Assembly (NCBI RefSeq): GCF_013423955.1
Contig: NZ_JACCKX010000001.1
Span: 372,001 to 436,000, forward strand
Origin: Ottowia beijingensis
Lineage (GTDB): Bacteria > Pseudomonadota > Gammaproteobacteria > Burkholderiales > Burkholderiaceae_C
Reading direction: 5' to 3'
DNA length: 64,000 nucleotides
A program made the translations under genes and the position numbers. Numbering within the stretch: position 1 is the first letter of the stretch; each line of letters starts with the position of its first letter. Below, piece after piece: positions 1 through 8,535 of the stretch. The notes under the pieces are model-generated. The model was given only the letters and a program-made list of their open reading frames with translations, searched no databases and had not been told where the DNA came from.

Positions 1-77
1 GTCGACTCATTGAGTGGTGGCGGCGGTGGTGGCGGTGGCGGCGGCGGTGGCGGCGGCGCGTTCTTGTCGGTGGCCAT
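1..77 (-). CDS. N-terminus of a polyproline-leading protein (partial at window edge)
   Basis: An ATG on the minus strand at 77-75 is preceded by AAGGAA at good spacing and opens a frame that runs off the window. The protein begins MATDKNA, followed by about 14 consecutive prolines and then LNES. The underlying DNA is a run of GGN triplets (CCN on the coding strand), so the repeat is coding and prone to slippage. Product unknown. It is co-oriented with the next leftward gene (100-743) and the repressor. A proline run this close to the start would be expected to depend on EF-P for translation. Confidence 0.5.
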   Translation of the reverse strand, partial: MATDKNAPPPPPPPPPPPPPPLNES

Positions 78-99
78 GTTTTTTCCTTATCGGTAGCGC

Positions 100-743
100 C
101 TAGTTGGCGGCCGGCCGGCTCAATGATTCTGCGCACTGCTTGGCTCGCTCGGCTGCGCCCGCATAGCCCGAGGTGTTGATCGGCAGTGTGTCGTACAGCG
201 TGTCGTAGGGCCAGAACCGAAGGCGCAGTCGCGCATTGCGCGCCTTGGGCAGCGCTTCCAGAATCTTCGGCCCCTGGCTGCTGCCCACCACATGCTGCCC
301 GCCCTTGACGTCCAGCGGCACGAAGTCGAGGTTGTCCAGCTTGACCCCCATGCCATTCAAGTTGTTGTGGAAGGTGTCCTTGTCGGTGCTGGTGCGCACC
401 CCGAACGTCGAACCGGACTCGCTCACCGATATCACCAGATGCGCCGGGATGAACTTGAAGTCGCCGCCCTTCGTGGGGTCTGGTGAAGTCACCGGCGAAA
501 TGATCAGGCACGCCGTCTTGCCCGTCATATCGTCCTTGCTGCGCCGAAACTCCCAGGCCCCGGCCCGCGCGCGCCCGCCCAGGTTGCTGTCCCAAACCTT
601 CACCTCTTCGGCCTTGTGCGACGTGGCGCAGGGGCATCCGAATAGGTGATGCGGCCGTCGGGCCCCTCGCACTTGTTCTGGGCCCAGGCCGGCGAGCACA
701 GCAAGGCCAGTGCGGCCAGCGCGAGCGGTGGTGTCTTGATCAT
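100..743 (-). CDS. Exported hypothetical protein with DUF4124-like start (frameshifted)
   Basis: The start at 743 gives a clear signal peptide (hydrophobic LALAALALLC, cleavage after SPAWA) followed by a short DUF4124-like stretch, CEGPDGRITYSDAP. At about 631 the frame breaks: adding one base to a CCCC-type run joins it to CATSHKAEEVKVWDSN and a C-terminal domain that ends at 100. Read through, the protein is about 214 residues and probably periplasmic. Function is not recognised. It lies left of the repressor on the same strand. It could be a phage-carried accessory gene or a host gene beyond the prophage end. Confidence 0.55.
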
Positions 744-774
744 CTTCCGTTACTCCTCTTCCGATAGCTGTTGC

Positions 775-1563
775 TCAACGTGGCGCGCCGCTCATCCTCG
801 GCGCGGCAGTTCTCCGTGTGGCCAGCGCGTAGCCGTAGGTGCGGCGCAGGCCCAGCTCGCTCATACCCTTGACGTAGCTGGTGCCCACGTTGGCCGCCGC
901 CCACTCCAGCACCCGCTGGCGCTTGCCGGCGTAGGCATCCAGCGCATCCAGCAGCGCCAGCACGTCGGGCACCGTGGGCTGGGCGGGTGGCGCGGGCTGC
1001 TCGGCTGGCTCTGGCGCCCGCTGGTGGTACACGTAGACGTTGCCGCGCACCTGGCCGATCTGCGTGCCCGAGCCCGATTGATCCAGCCGCCAGCCCACGC
1101 GCGCCAGCACCCGCCGCAGCAGCGCCATCAACGCGTCGAGCTGCGTGCCCATGTCAGCCCGTTTTTCGCTTGCGGGCGCAGGCGCGCCCACCGTCACTGG
1201 GCCGCTGCTGTGGCCCACCTGCACGCCGCCGCCGCTTTGCGTCATCGTCATGCCGCCAGGCAGAGCGCCGCCCACCAGGGCGCCCATCGCCGCGCGTCGC
1301 ACCGCCGCGGGGGCATCGCGGTAGTAGGCGAGCAGCGTCTGCTCTTCGGGCGATAGCGCCGTGGCCGAACGCTCGCCCGTGAGGATGTAAAGCACGTCAG
1401 CGCCTTGAGCAGCCCACGCTGCCAGTACAGCGGCGTTCGGAAACGCGCTCTCCTTTTCCCACGCGATCTGGCTGTTCTTCGACGAAGCGCCAAGCCCAGC
1501 GAATGCGGGCTGGGTAAATCCCAGCCGCTCCCGCTCTGCCTTGATGCGCGCGCCAACACCCAT
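775..1563 (-). CDS. Prophage repressor, XRE-type HTH
   Basis: This is the likely lysogeny repressor: it is transcribed leftward, divergent from the Ner-like gene and transposase, as in Mu-like phages. The N-terminal 65 residues form an XRE-type helix-turn-helix (IKAERERLGFTQ, then a recognition region through IAWEKESAFPN and LYILTGERS). There is no S24 peptidase domain. The middle contains two similar short segments, VQVGHSSGPVTVG and TQIGQVRGNVYVY, separated by about 45 residues. The C-terminus is Ala/Arg-rich. The ATG at 1563 is preferred; a GTG at 1572 would add three residues. A perfect inverted repeat 24 bp upstream (1587-1604) is the probable operator. Confidence 0.75.
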   Translation of the reverse strand: MGVGARIKAERERLGFTQPAFAGLGASSKNSQIAWEKESAFPNAAVLAAWAAQGADVLYILTGERSATALSPEEQTLLAYYRDAPAAVRRAAMGALVGGALPGGMTMTQSGGGVQVGHSSGPVTVGAPAPASEKRADMGTQLDALMALLRRVLARVGWRLDQSGSGTQIGQVRGNVYVYHQRAPEPAEQPAPPAQPTVPDVLALLDALDAYAGKRQRVLEWAAANVGTSYVKGMSELGLRRTYGYALATRRTAAPRMSGAPR

Positions 1564-1581
1564 TTTCTGCACTCAACTACT

Positions 1582-1609
1582 TTGCAAGTCCAGTTTGCTG
1601 GACTAACAT
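1582..1609 (+). promoter_or_regulatory. Early promoter overlapped by an operator palindrome
   Basis: A perfect 7-bp inverted repeat with a 4-bp loop, AGTCCAG-TTTG-CTGGACT (1587-1604), lies between the divergent repressor and Ner-like genes. A sigma70-like promoter pointing right, TTGCAA (1582-1587), 16 bp, TAACAT (1604-1609), is covered by this palindrome. A repressor bound here would block early transcription. Both the operator role and the promoter are inferred from position and sequence. Confidence 0.5.
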
Positions 1610-1675
1610 TCGCTTCACCAAAACTCAACAACCCGTGCGACAGCGCCAACTGCTGCACAGAAAACAGGACCCGCC

Positions 1676-1923
1676 ATGGCCCTCAAAACCCGCCAGCAGA
1701 TCCGGGACGAGTTCGCCGCCAGCGGCGTGCCGTACTCGGCCTGGGCGCGCCAGCGTGGCTACAGCCCCAACATGGTCATCGCCATCGTCAACGACGATGA
1801 CCGCAACCCCGCCTGAAATGCCTGCGCGGCGACGCGCACAACATCGCCGTCGAACTTGGCCTCAAGCGCGGCCAGGTGTTCAAGGGCGACGCCGGCGACC
1901 TGCGCCTGGCAGCGGTGGCGTGA
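1676..1923 (+). CDS. Ner/Cro-like DNA-binding protein (frameshifted)
   Basis: A small early regulator divergent from the repressor, in the position of Mu Ner. Its N-terminus MALKTRQQIRDEFAASG and the HTH-like VPYSAWARQRGYSPN resemble the short DNA-binding proteins that follow repressors in BcepMu/B3-type phages. The frame stops at 1816, but one extra C in the run at 1807-1810 continues it as LKCLRGDAHNIAVELGLK, the usual second half of this family, to a stop at 1923. The corrected length is about 82 residues. It probably tunes early transcription and represses the repressor promoter. Confidence 0.6.
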
Positions 1924-1931
1924 GGCGCGCC

Positions 1932-1994
1932 ATGATTCCGCAGCATCCTACACCGCGGCGCAACCCGCTCGGCTTCGTCGCGGGCGCCCCGTGA
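1932..1994 (+). CDS. Very short ORF (20 aa), doubtful
   Basis: An ATG eight bases after the Ner-like stop encodes MIPQHPTPRRNPLGFVAGAP and ends in TGATG, overlapping the next start at 1994. The tight coupling suggests a translated leader or linker peptide, but it is too short to assess and has no clear Shine-Dalgarno sequence. Confidence 0.25.
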   Translation: MIPQHPTPRRNPLGFVAGAP

Positions 1995-2196
1995 TGGGCG
2001 CGAGCGCCAAGGTGCACGCCATCACGCCGCAGGTGCGGCGCGACGAGCGCGGCAACTACGACCTCGGCGACCGCTCGCCCGAGATGGCCCGCGCCATCGC
2101 GGCCGACATCCGCCGCCGCGCGCTCACCGAACCCGGCTTTCTGGATCACTGGAAGCCGGCTCCCGCAGCCACCGCGCCGCATCCAGCAACGTGTAG
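1994..2196 (+). CDS. Small early phage hypothetical protein
   Basis: It starts within a TGATG overlap with the preceding tiny ORF. The visible conserved part, ITPQVRRDERGNYDLGDRS followed by PEMARAIAADIRRRAL and LTEPGFLDHWKP, reads like a compact early phage protein. The 3' end is unclear. In the direct frame it runs on as low-complexity sequence antisense to the gene at 2124-2410; a one-base change near 2160 would stop it at about 2196, which I prefer. No function is recognised. Confidence 0.4.
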
Positions 2197-2410
2197 AACC
2201 AGCCCGCATCATCCGGCGCCCGCTGCGCATGCTCCTGCAGCTGCTGCGCCAGCGCATCGGCGCTCAGCACGCCTGCGGCGTCCAGCGCGCGCGCCAGCGC
2301 CAGCCACATCTGCGCGTGCGCGTCGAGCATTGAGCCGTGGGCCTGCAGCACGTAGCGGTCGCTCTCGCGCCGCAGCTGCGCCAGGTGGTGTTCTTTCTGG
2401 GGTCGGTCAT
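2124..2410 (-). CDS. Leftward hypothetical protein inside the early region (frameshifted)
   Basis: On the minus strand an ATG at 2410 opens MTDP. One extra C in the CCCC run near 2404 gives a continuous ~95-residue helical protein with segments such as EHHLAQLRRESDRYVLQ, MLDAHAQMWLALARALDAA and DDAGWFYTLLDAARWL. The amphipathic regularity and absence of stops support real coding. It is the only convincing leftward gene between repressor and Mor and overlaps the 3' end of the rightward gene at 1994. Function unknown. Confidence 0.45.
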
Positions 2411-2506
2411 GAATCGCTCCTGGTTGACTTCGATGCGGTCATTGTTGGCCGCCGCCCGCGGCGCCACCAGCCCCACGCCGGCGATTTGTTTGGAAGGCGG
2501 TGCGGC

Positions 2507-3006
2507 ATGAGCGCGCGCCTGTCTCCAAGCCGCCGCAAGTTCTGGAAGACCTACCAGCCCACCACGCTGCGCGCCGCGCTCGAAGGCTGCAAGGAGCACG
2601 CCCGCGAGGCCGGAACCTCAGCGTCGAGCGCATCGCCACCGACATGGGGCTGAACGACCACTGGTCGCTCTACAAGTGGATCGAGTCCGGCCGCTTCCCC
2701 GCCGTGCTGCTCACCACCTACCAGAACGTGTGTGGCATCAACCTGGTCACGCGCTGGATGGCCATGCACGAGCGGCGCCTGCTGGTGGACATGCCCGTGG
2801 GCAAGGCCGGCGACGAGGACGACATGGTGGCCCTGGCCACCCAGTTCAGCCAGGCCGTGCAGCTGCTGCGCGACTTCTACAAGAGCAACGGCGCCACCGA
2901 CCCGGCGCCGGTGCTCGACGCCCTGCGCTCTCACCTGGAGAGCGTGGCCCATCACCACATCAACGTGGCTGGCTTCAGCCAGCCCGAGCTGGACTTTGCG
3001 CCATGA
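2507..3006 (+). CDS. Early phage protein, putative DNA-binding regulator (frameshifted)
   Basis: The start at 2507 gives MSARLSPSRRKFWKTYQPTT and continues to a break at about 2611 (GCCGGAACC, one base short), after which LSVERIATDMGLNDHWSLYK and WIESGRFPAVLL follow to a stop at 3006. The central stretch looks like an HTH (IATDMGLNDHWSLYKWIESG). Proteins with this layout are common in the early region of B3/BcepMu-like phages and are usually left unnamed. Corrected length is about 166 residues. The stop overlaps the next ATG (3003). Confidence 0.6.
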
Positions 3007-3239
3007 CCGACGTCTTCACGCCCCACATCAGCGCGGTCGACACCCGCCGCGGCTGCGTCATCGTCACCAGCATGCACCTGGGCCGCGCGCACCAGGTCGT
3101 GCTCAGCCCCGCGCAGGCGCGCGATCTGGCCTTGCGCCTGGTCGAGCAGGCCGCCCGGGCCGACCCGCCGCCGCGCCTGCACGGCGCCGAGGTGACCGAG
3201 TTCCTGCCCAGCGGCTACCCCGAGGAGGCCGCGGCATGA
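3003..3239 (+). CDS. Hypothetical phage protein (78 aa)
   Basis: The ATG at 3003 overlaps the upstream stop and the 3' end overlaps the next start (3236), so it is translationally coupled in the early operon. The sequence (TPHISAVDTRRGCVIVTSMH, then VVLSPAQARDLALRLVEQAA) predicts two beta strands followed by a helix. I recognise no family. Confidence 0.6.
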   Translation: MTDVFTPHISAVDTRRGCVIVTSMHLGRAHQVVLSPAQARDLALRLVEQAARADPPPRLHGAEVTEFLPSGYPEEAAA

Positions 3240-3535
3240 GCCAGGACACCCGCAACCTCACCCTGCGCACCCTCGACGTGCTGGAGGCCCTGTGCGGCTA
3301 CGCCGCCACCGGCGCCACCAACGGCGAGCTGGCCGAGGCAGTCAAAACCAGCGCCCCCAACATCACGCGCGCCATGGCGCAGCTGATTGAAAAGGGCTGG
3401 GCACGCAAGGACGAACAGACCGGCCGCTTCTTCCCCAGGCCCGACTTCACGCGCCTGGCCTTCCGCGTGATGGCTGATTTCGACCGCATCACCCGGCGCT
3501 ACGACGACATGCGCCGATCCATGACCGGCCAATGA
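3236..3535 (+). CDS. IclR-type winged-helix DNA-binding protein
   Basis: A 99-residue protein that is essentially one winged-helix domain: TLRTLDVLEALCGYAATGAT, NGELAEAVKTSAPNITRAMA, then a wing around GWARKDEQTGRFFPRP. This matches the N-terminal HTH of IclR-family regulators without the ligand-binding domain. Such minimal IclR-HTH proteins are regular members of transposable-phage early operons. It probably regulates early genes or the host. The start overlaps the preceding stop. Confidence 0.7.
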   Translation: MSQDTRNLTLRTLDVLEALCGYAATGATNGELAEAVKTSAPNITRAMAQLIEKGWARKDEQTGRFFPRPDFTRLAFRVMADFDRITRRYDDMRRSMTGQ

Positions 3536-3582
3536 GCCGCGCCATTTTCTTTTCTTCAACCAACCGACGCCTGAATCCACCC

Positions 3583-4468
3583 ATGTCACGCACCGCAAAC
3601 GCCAAACGCGCCCCAACCGAATCTGCCGAAATCCTGCCAGCTGCCGCCAGTGCCGTCGAAGCCGGGCAAGCCCTGCAAATTGCCACCGAGCAGTCTGCCC
3701 GCGCCTTGGCGGCGCAGCTCGGCTACGAAGGCGCCGTCGCCGTCGGCGCGCTGGAGGACGGCATCCGCTTCTACCAGCGCCGCACCGTCGAGGCCATTCT
3801 GGAAACCGGCAAGCGCCTGCTGCTGCTCAAGGTTGACGCCGCACGGCGAATTCATCAGCCGCTGCGAGCTGCTCGGCTTTGCCGACCGCACCGCGCGCCG
3901 CTTCATGCAGGCGGCGGCCAAAACCGCCAAATCGGCCAATTTGGCCGTTTTGAGCGCCCAGGTCAAATCGGCGTCGGCATTCCTGGAGCTGGTCACCCAC
4001 GACGACGACGATCTGGAGGCGCTCAGGGACATCGACGACATCGACCGCATGTCCGCCAGCGAGCTGCGTGCCGCGCTGCGCGAGATCAAGGCCGAGTCCG
4101 AGGCCACCAGCGAAGTCCTGGCCAAGAAGAACGCCAAGATCGACAAGCTGGAGCGCGAGAAGAAGCTGATCGCCCGGCTGCCGCCCGAGGAGGCTTGGGC
4201 GGCGGTCAAGAAAGAAGCCTCCGCGATCATGGCCGACGCGCTGGGCGCCATCCGCGGCAACTTCCGCCAGGCGCTGGTGGCCCTGGCCGATGAGCGCGAC
4301 GTGGGCGCCGACAACGCCGTCTTCATGGCCGGCCTGGTGGGCCAGCTCGCGGCCGAGCTGGCCGCGCTGCGCAGCGAGTTCGATCTGCCCGACGTGAGCA
4401 ACGCCGCCGACCAGGCGCTGATGGCCGAAGTGGCCCAGTGGGCGCCCCAGGCCGCCGCTGCCAACTGA
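3583..4468 (+). CDS. DUF3102-family phage protein (frameshifted)
   Basis: Begins MSRTANAKRAPTESAE. Its DUF3102-type core contains GIRFYQRRTVEAILETGKRL, then GEFISRCELLGFADRTARRF, a coiled-coil-rich middle (EIKAESEATSEVLAKKNAKI) and a C-terminal region resembling known DUF3102 phage proteins (GLVGQLAAELAALRSEFDLP). The frame breaks at about 3836, inside a stretch that should read LLLLK-x-TPHGEF. The family is frequent upstream of transposase A in Mu-like phages; its role is unknown. An ATG at 3532, overlapping the previous stop, is an alternative start. Confidence 0.65.
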
Positions 4469-4479
4469 AGGGGCGCACC

Positions 4480-6294
4480 ATGCGCAAGCGCGTGCCGGCC
4501 CCCGTGGCCGAGGTCATTGTCAACACCGGGCAGTCGGTAGCCAGCGCCGCGCGCGGCGAACGCGGCGCCCTGGTGGCGGCGGCGGCCCAGGCCACCGGGC
4601 GCTCGCGCGCCACGGTGTACCGGCACATGCGGGCCATGTCGGTGCAGCCCGCGCGGCGCCAGCGTGCCGATGCCGGCACCACCAGCGTCACGCGCGAGGA
4701 GGCGCTGGCCATCAGCGAGCTGCTGATGGCCGCCATGCGCAAGAACAACAAGCGCCTGATGACCGTGGCCGATGCCCTGCAGGTGCTGCGCTACGACGGC
4801 AGCGTGCGCTGCGAACGCGTCGACCCGGCCACCGGCGAGGTGTCGCCGCTGTCGGCCGCCGCGGTGGAGCGCGCGCTGCGCTTGTACGGCGTGCACCCCC
4901 GGCAGCTGCTGCGCCCGGCGCCCACCACCGAGATGCAAAGCCTGCACCCCAACCACGTCTGGCAGATCGACGCCAGCCTGTGCGTGCTGTACTACCTGAG
5001 CAACGGCCAGGCCGTGGGCGACGGCCTGCAGGTGCTCGACGCCGACAAGTTCTACAAGAACAAGCCCAAGGCGCTGGAGCGCGTGGAGGCCGAGCGCGTG
5101 TGGCGCTACGTGGTCACCGACCACTACAGCGGCGCGCTCTTCGTGCACTACGTGATGGGCGCCGAGAGCGCGCTCAACCTGGCCGAGAGCTTCATCGCCG
5201 CCATCTGCCAGCGCACCGTGGGCGGCCAGGCCGACCCCTTCCACGGCGTGCCGCTGATGGTCTACATGGACCGCGGCGCGGCCAACACCAGCGGCATGGC
5301 GCGCAACCTGTTCCGCCGCCTGCAGGTGCGGCAAGAGGCGCACATGCCCGGCGCGCCCTGGGCCACCGGACAGGTGGAGAAGGCGCAGGACATCGTGGAG
5401 CGCAAGTTCGAGGCCGCACTGCGCTTTCAGCCCGTGCACAGCCTGGCGCAGCTCAACGACAGCGCCCGCTGCTGGGCGCGGCACTTCAACGCCAGCGCCG
5501 AGCACAGCCGCCACGGCCGCACCCGCACCGACCTGTGGCTGACGATTGCGCCCGAGCAGCTGCGCGTGGCCCCCGCGCCCGAGCTGTGCCGCGAGCTGCT
5601 GACGCACGAGCCGGTGGCACGCCGCATCACGCAAACGCTCACCGTCGAGTTCAAGGGCCGCGAGTACGACCTGCGCCCAGCGCTGCAGCAGCTGGGCGAC
5701 GTGATGGTCGGCGAGAAGCTGCTGGTCACCTACAACCCCTACGCCACGGCCAGCGCATGCATCGTGGAAGTGGCCGAAGACGGCAGCGAGCGGCTCATCG
5801 CCATCCCGCAGGTCGAGCGCAACGACGCGGGCCTGCGCACCGACGCGCCGGTGTTCGGCCTGGGCTTTGCCGCCATGCCGCAAACCGCCGCCGACCGCCA
5901 CCGCAGCGAGATCGCGCGCCGCACCTACGACGCCGCCACCGACGAAGAGGCCGAGCGCGCGCGCAAGGCCAAGGCGCTGCCCTTCGGCGGCCGCATCGAC
6001 CCGCTGCGCCAGGCGCGCGAGGCCGTGCTGCCCACGCCCATCCCCAAGCGCGGCACGCCGCTGCAGCCCACCGTGCAGGCCCCGGCCGCTGCGGCCGAGC
6101 CGCGCCTGCTCACCCACTTCGAGGCCACGCGCGAGCTGACGGCGCTGGGCGTGGCCATGAATCCCGAGCGCGTTTCCCAGCTGCGCGCCTGGCACCCCGA
6201 GGGCGTGCCGGAAGACCAGCTGGCAACCCTGCAGCACCGCCTCACCGTCCGCGCTGGTTTGCGCGTGGTGGGTGGCGTGGCTGCGAATGAGTGA
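4480..6294 (+). CDS. Mu-like transposase A (DDE integrase-type)
   Basis: It catalyses strand transfer for phage integration and replicative transposition. An N-terminal HTH (AAAAQATGRSRATVYRHMRA) precedes an RNase H-like core. The catalytic triad is visible as D164 (HVWQIDAS), D264 (VYMDRGAANTS) and E300 (GQVEKAQDIVERKFE), with 35 residues between D264 and E300 as in retroviral-type integrases. A C-terminal beta domain (about 400-450, RRITQTLTVEFKGREYDLRP) matches Mu transposase C-terminal folds. The ATG at 4480 has a strong GAAGGGG ribosome site. At 604 residues it is close to the normal family length. The frame is intact, and ATPase B follows after one small gene. Confidence 0.9.
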   Translation: MRKRVPAPVAEVIVNTGQSVASAARGERGALVAAAAQATGRSRATVYRHMRAMSVQPARRQRADAGTTSVTREEALAISELLMAAMRKNNKRLMTVADALQVLRYDGSVRCERVDPATGEVSPLSAAAVERALRLYGVHPRQLLRPAPTTEMQSLHPNHVWQIDASLCVLYYLSNGQAVGDGLQVLDADKFYKNKPKALERVEAERVWRYVVTDHYSGALFVHYVMGAESALNLAESFIAAICQRTVGGQADPFHGVPLMVYMDRGAANTSGMARNLFRRLQVRQEAHMPGAPWATGQVEKAQDIVERKFEAALRFQPVHSLAQLNDSARCWARHFNASAEHSRHGRTRTDLWLTIAPEQLRVAPAPELCRELLTHEPVARRITQTLTVEFKGREYDLRPALQQLGDVMVGEKLLVTYNPYATASACIVEVAEDGSERLIAIPQVERNDAGLRTDAPVFGLGFAAMPQTAADRHRSEIARRTYDAATDEEAERARKAKALPFGGRIDPLRQAREAVLPTPIPKRGTPLQPTVQAPAAAAEPRLLTHFEATRELTALGVAMNPERVSQLRAWHPEGVPEDQLATLQHRLTVRAGLRVVGGVAANE

Positions 6295-6305
6295 AGGAAG
6301 GAACC

Positions 6306-6518
6306 ATGCGAACCCAGACCCGAGAAGAAGAGCTGTCGCACAAGCTGCTGGAGCATCTGGCCAAGGAAAAACCGCGCCGCGCGGTCGTCGCCTTGCTGTT
6401 GGCCGCATCGGCCATTGCCAAGGCGTGCAACGACAACCAGGGCGTGGCCGAGATCATGCGCGTCACGGCCGACCACGTCGAGAACGACCTCGCCGTTGAC
6501 TTGGTGGCGCTGCAATGA
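6306..6518 (+). CDS. Small helical phage protein between A and B
   Basis: A 70-residue protein with an excellent ribosome site (AAGGAAGGAACC before ATG 6306). It is fully helical, with an N-terminal charged segment (REEELSHKLLEHLAKEKPRR), a hydrophobic alanine-rich helix (AVVALLLAASAIAKACND) and an acidic C-terminus. Its stop overlaps the ATPase start (6515). Function unknown; position and coupling suggest a role with the transposition proteins. Confidence 0.6.
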   Translation: MRTQTREEELSHKLLEHLAKEKPRRAVVALLLAASAIAKACNDNQGVAEIMRVTADHVENDLAVDLVALQ

Positions 6519-7728
6519 CCCTCGCCAACACCCTCGGCCGCATCGCGCTCAGCCAGCGCGATCTGGCCCGTGAGAGCGGCCAGAGCCTGGCGGCCATCAA
6601 CGCCATCGTCAGCCGCGGTGAATGGCCCAAGCGCCGCACCGCCGCCGTGCGCGCCAGCGTGGTCGACGCGCTGCGCAACGCCGGTGCCACCACCGCCGAG
6701 CTGCGCGATGTGTCGCTGGCCACCGGCGACGACGCCAAAGAAAAGGCCCCGAGCGCGCCAACGCCCGAGGCCTGTGTTTCCGCCCCTGTCGAAGTCAACC
6801 AAAACCCAACCGAGAAGGAAGAACCGATGTTACTGCAGAACACCCCCATCACCCCACAGGCGCTCAAGCACTTCAAGCTGCCGCGCAGCCCTTCGTGGAT
6901 GACGTGCAAAGCCGCGACGACGTGTACCAGAGCCCGGCGGTGCGCTACGCCCGCGCCGCGCTGCTGGACGTGGCGCAGAACCACGGCTTCTTCGCGATGG
7001 TGGCCGAGTCGGGCGCCGGCAAGACCACGCTGGCCGAAGAGCTGGAGCAGCGGCTGATCGACGAGGGCAAAGACATCGTCATCATCAAGCCCTACGTGCT
7101 GGCCATGGAGGCCACCGACACCAAGGGCAAGACCCTGCGCGCCACGCACATCGCCGAGGCCATTGCCTACGCGCTGGATCCGCAACTCAAGATCAAGAGG
7201 AGCCCGCAGGCGCGCTTTGCCCAGCTGCACCAGCTGCTGCGCGACAGCCGCCGCGCCGGCCGCCGCCACCTGCTGCTGATCGAGGAGGCGCACTGCCTGC
7301 CGCTGGCCACGCTCAAGCACCTCAAGCGCTTCCTGGAGCTGAAGGACGGCATGCAGCGCGTGATCGGCGTGGCGCTGATCGCCCAGCCCGAGCTGCGCAA
7401 CGTGCTGCACAGCCAGAACCCCGAGGTGCGCGAGGTGATGCAGCGCTGCGAGGTGGTGGAGCTGCCGCCGCTGGACAACGACCTGGAGGGCTACCTGCAG
7501 CACAAGTTCGCGCGCTTCGACCTGCGGCCAGAGGATGTGTTCGAGCCCGATGCCTTCAACGCGCTGCGCGCGCGCCTGATCCGCACGCCGCGCGGCGCCA
7601 AGGGTGGTGATGGAGCCGTGAGCACCTGCTACCCGCTGGCCGTGCACAACCTGGTGGCCCGCGCCATGAACGCCGCCGCCGCGGCCGGTTACCCCAAGGT
7701 CGACGCGGCCGTGGTGACCCACTGCTGA
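6515..7728 (+). CDS. Mu B-like AAA ATPase, target-selection protein (frameshifted)
   Basis: Partner of transposase A: an ATP-dependent DNA-binding protein that selects targets and stimulates A. An N-terminal HTH domain (LGRIALSQRDLARESGQSLA, AINAIVSRGEWPKR) and a linker precede the AAA core, with Walker A ESGAGKTT and Walker B HLLLIEEAH. As in Mu B, the HTH is fused to the ATPase. The frame breaks at about 6889: one extra C in CCC restores LPRSPFVDDVQSRDDVYQSP. An internal ATG at 6827 with AAGGAAG upstream could give a form without the HTH. The corrected length is about 404 residues. Confidence 0.82.
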
Positions 7729-7739
7729 TGGAGGCCGCC

Positions 7740-7898
7740 ATGCACCAGACCCTGCACCTGTACCTGGTCAAGATCACCTGCCTGGGCTGCGCGCGCTACG
7801 AGCTGCGCGCCTGCAGCAGCAGCTGCGATGCCATCGTCGATGCGCTCACGCGCTACCCGCAGGCCCGCGCCGTGGGCGCGCGAAAGGTCGGTCCATGA
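7740..7898 (+). CDS. Small cysteine-containing phage protein (52 aa)
   Basis: Begins MHQTLHLYLVKITCLGCARY; an alternative ATG at 7728 overlaps the ATPase stop and adds MEAA. It contains a CLGC pair and two later cysteines (RACSSSCDAIVDAL), which suggests a small metal-binding or beta-alpha fold. Its stop overlaps the next start (7895). It is not a family I can name. Confidence 0.5.
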   Translation: MHQTLHLYLVKITCLGCARYELRACSSSCDAIVDALTRYPQARAVGARKVGP

Positions 7899-8077
7899 GC
7901 GCCGCCGTCAACGACACCACGCGCCGCTTCCCGCGCACCGAGGGCGAGGCCTTCCGCACCGCCAGCTGGCGCAACCCCATTGAAGGCCCGTACCACCGCC
8001 CGCGCTGGCTGCTCGAGGCCGTGCGCTGGGCGCTGGTGGTGCTGGCCGCCCTGGCCATGGTGGGGGCGCAGCTGTGA
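7895..8077 (+). CDS. Small single-pass membrane protein (60 aa)
   Basis: A polar N-terminal half rich in Arg and Thr (TTRRFPRTEGEAFRTASW) is followed by one C-terminal membrane segment, LLEAVRWALVVLAALAMVGA. It is coupled to the genes on both sides by start/stop overlaps. Tail-anchored small membrane proteins of this kind in phage early operons often affect exclusion or host physiology; no specific role can be assigned here. Confidence 0.55.
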   Translation: MSAAVNDTTRRFPRTEGEAFRTASWRNPIEGPYHRPRWLLEAVRWALVVLAALAMVGAQL

Positions 8078-8535
8078 TCACCCACCGCCTGATGACCGAG
8101 CGCTACGAGGCCATCGTGCGCCTGCTGTACGCCCAGGGCCGCGCCAGCGCGGCCGATCTGCTCAGCCTGTACCGCGCCCAGCCGCTGACGGCCAAGCGGC
8201 TGCACGCCATCCTGGACGATCTGGCCGGCTACGGCTGGGTGAGCCGCGTGCACGATCACCGGCGCACCGGCGCCCGCGCCGTGGCCTGGGTGGTGGCCGA
8301 CGAGGTGCTGGCGCACCTGCAGCAGCCGGCGCGCCTGCCGCTGCACCCCGGCCATCTGCCGCCCGGCGCGGCCGCCACGCGGCGCGCGCCGCCGGCCCCG
8401 CCCGCGCGGCGCGGCCCGGTCACGCCGCCCACCTACCGCGCCGCGCCCCAGCCCTACGTGCCGCCGCCCGCGCCGCCGCTGCGGCCCGGCGCGCTCGACT
8501 TTCTTGCCCACCCCAGCCACGGAGCCTGCCGATGA
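8074..8535 (+). CDS. Winged-helix-like phage protein with proline-rich tail
   Basis: Starts at a GTG overlapping the previous stop (ATG 8092 is an alternative). The first ~80 residues look like a winged helix (YEAIVRLLYAQGRASAADLL, TAKRLHAILDDLAGYGWVSR). The remaining ~70 are Pro/Ala/Arg-rich low complexity. It is probably an early regulator with a disordered tail. It overlaps the next gene at 8532. Confidence 0.55.
   Translation: MITHRLMTERYEAIVRLLYAQGRASAADLLSLYRAQPLTAKRLHAILDDLAGYGWVSRVHDHRRTGARAVAWVVADEVLAHLQQPARLPLHPGHLPPGAAATRRAPPAPPARRGPVTPPTYRAAPQPYVPPPAPPLRPGALDFLAHPSHGACR

Noticed and set aside
3586-6408. 940-residue open frame on the minus strand opposite the DUF3102 and transposase genes
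   Set aside because: His/Arg/Gly-rich shadow of high-GC coding DNA; the transposase on the plus strand has full DDE motifs and a good ribosome site.
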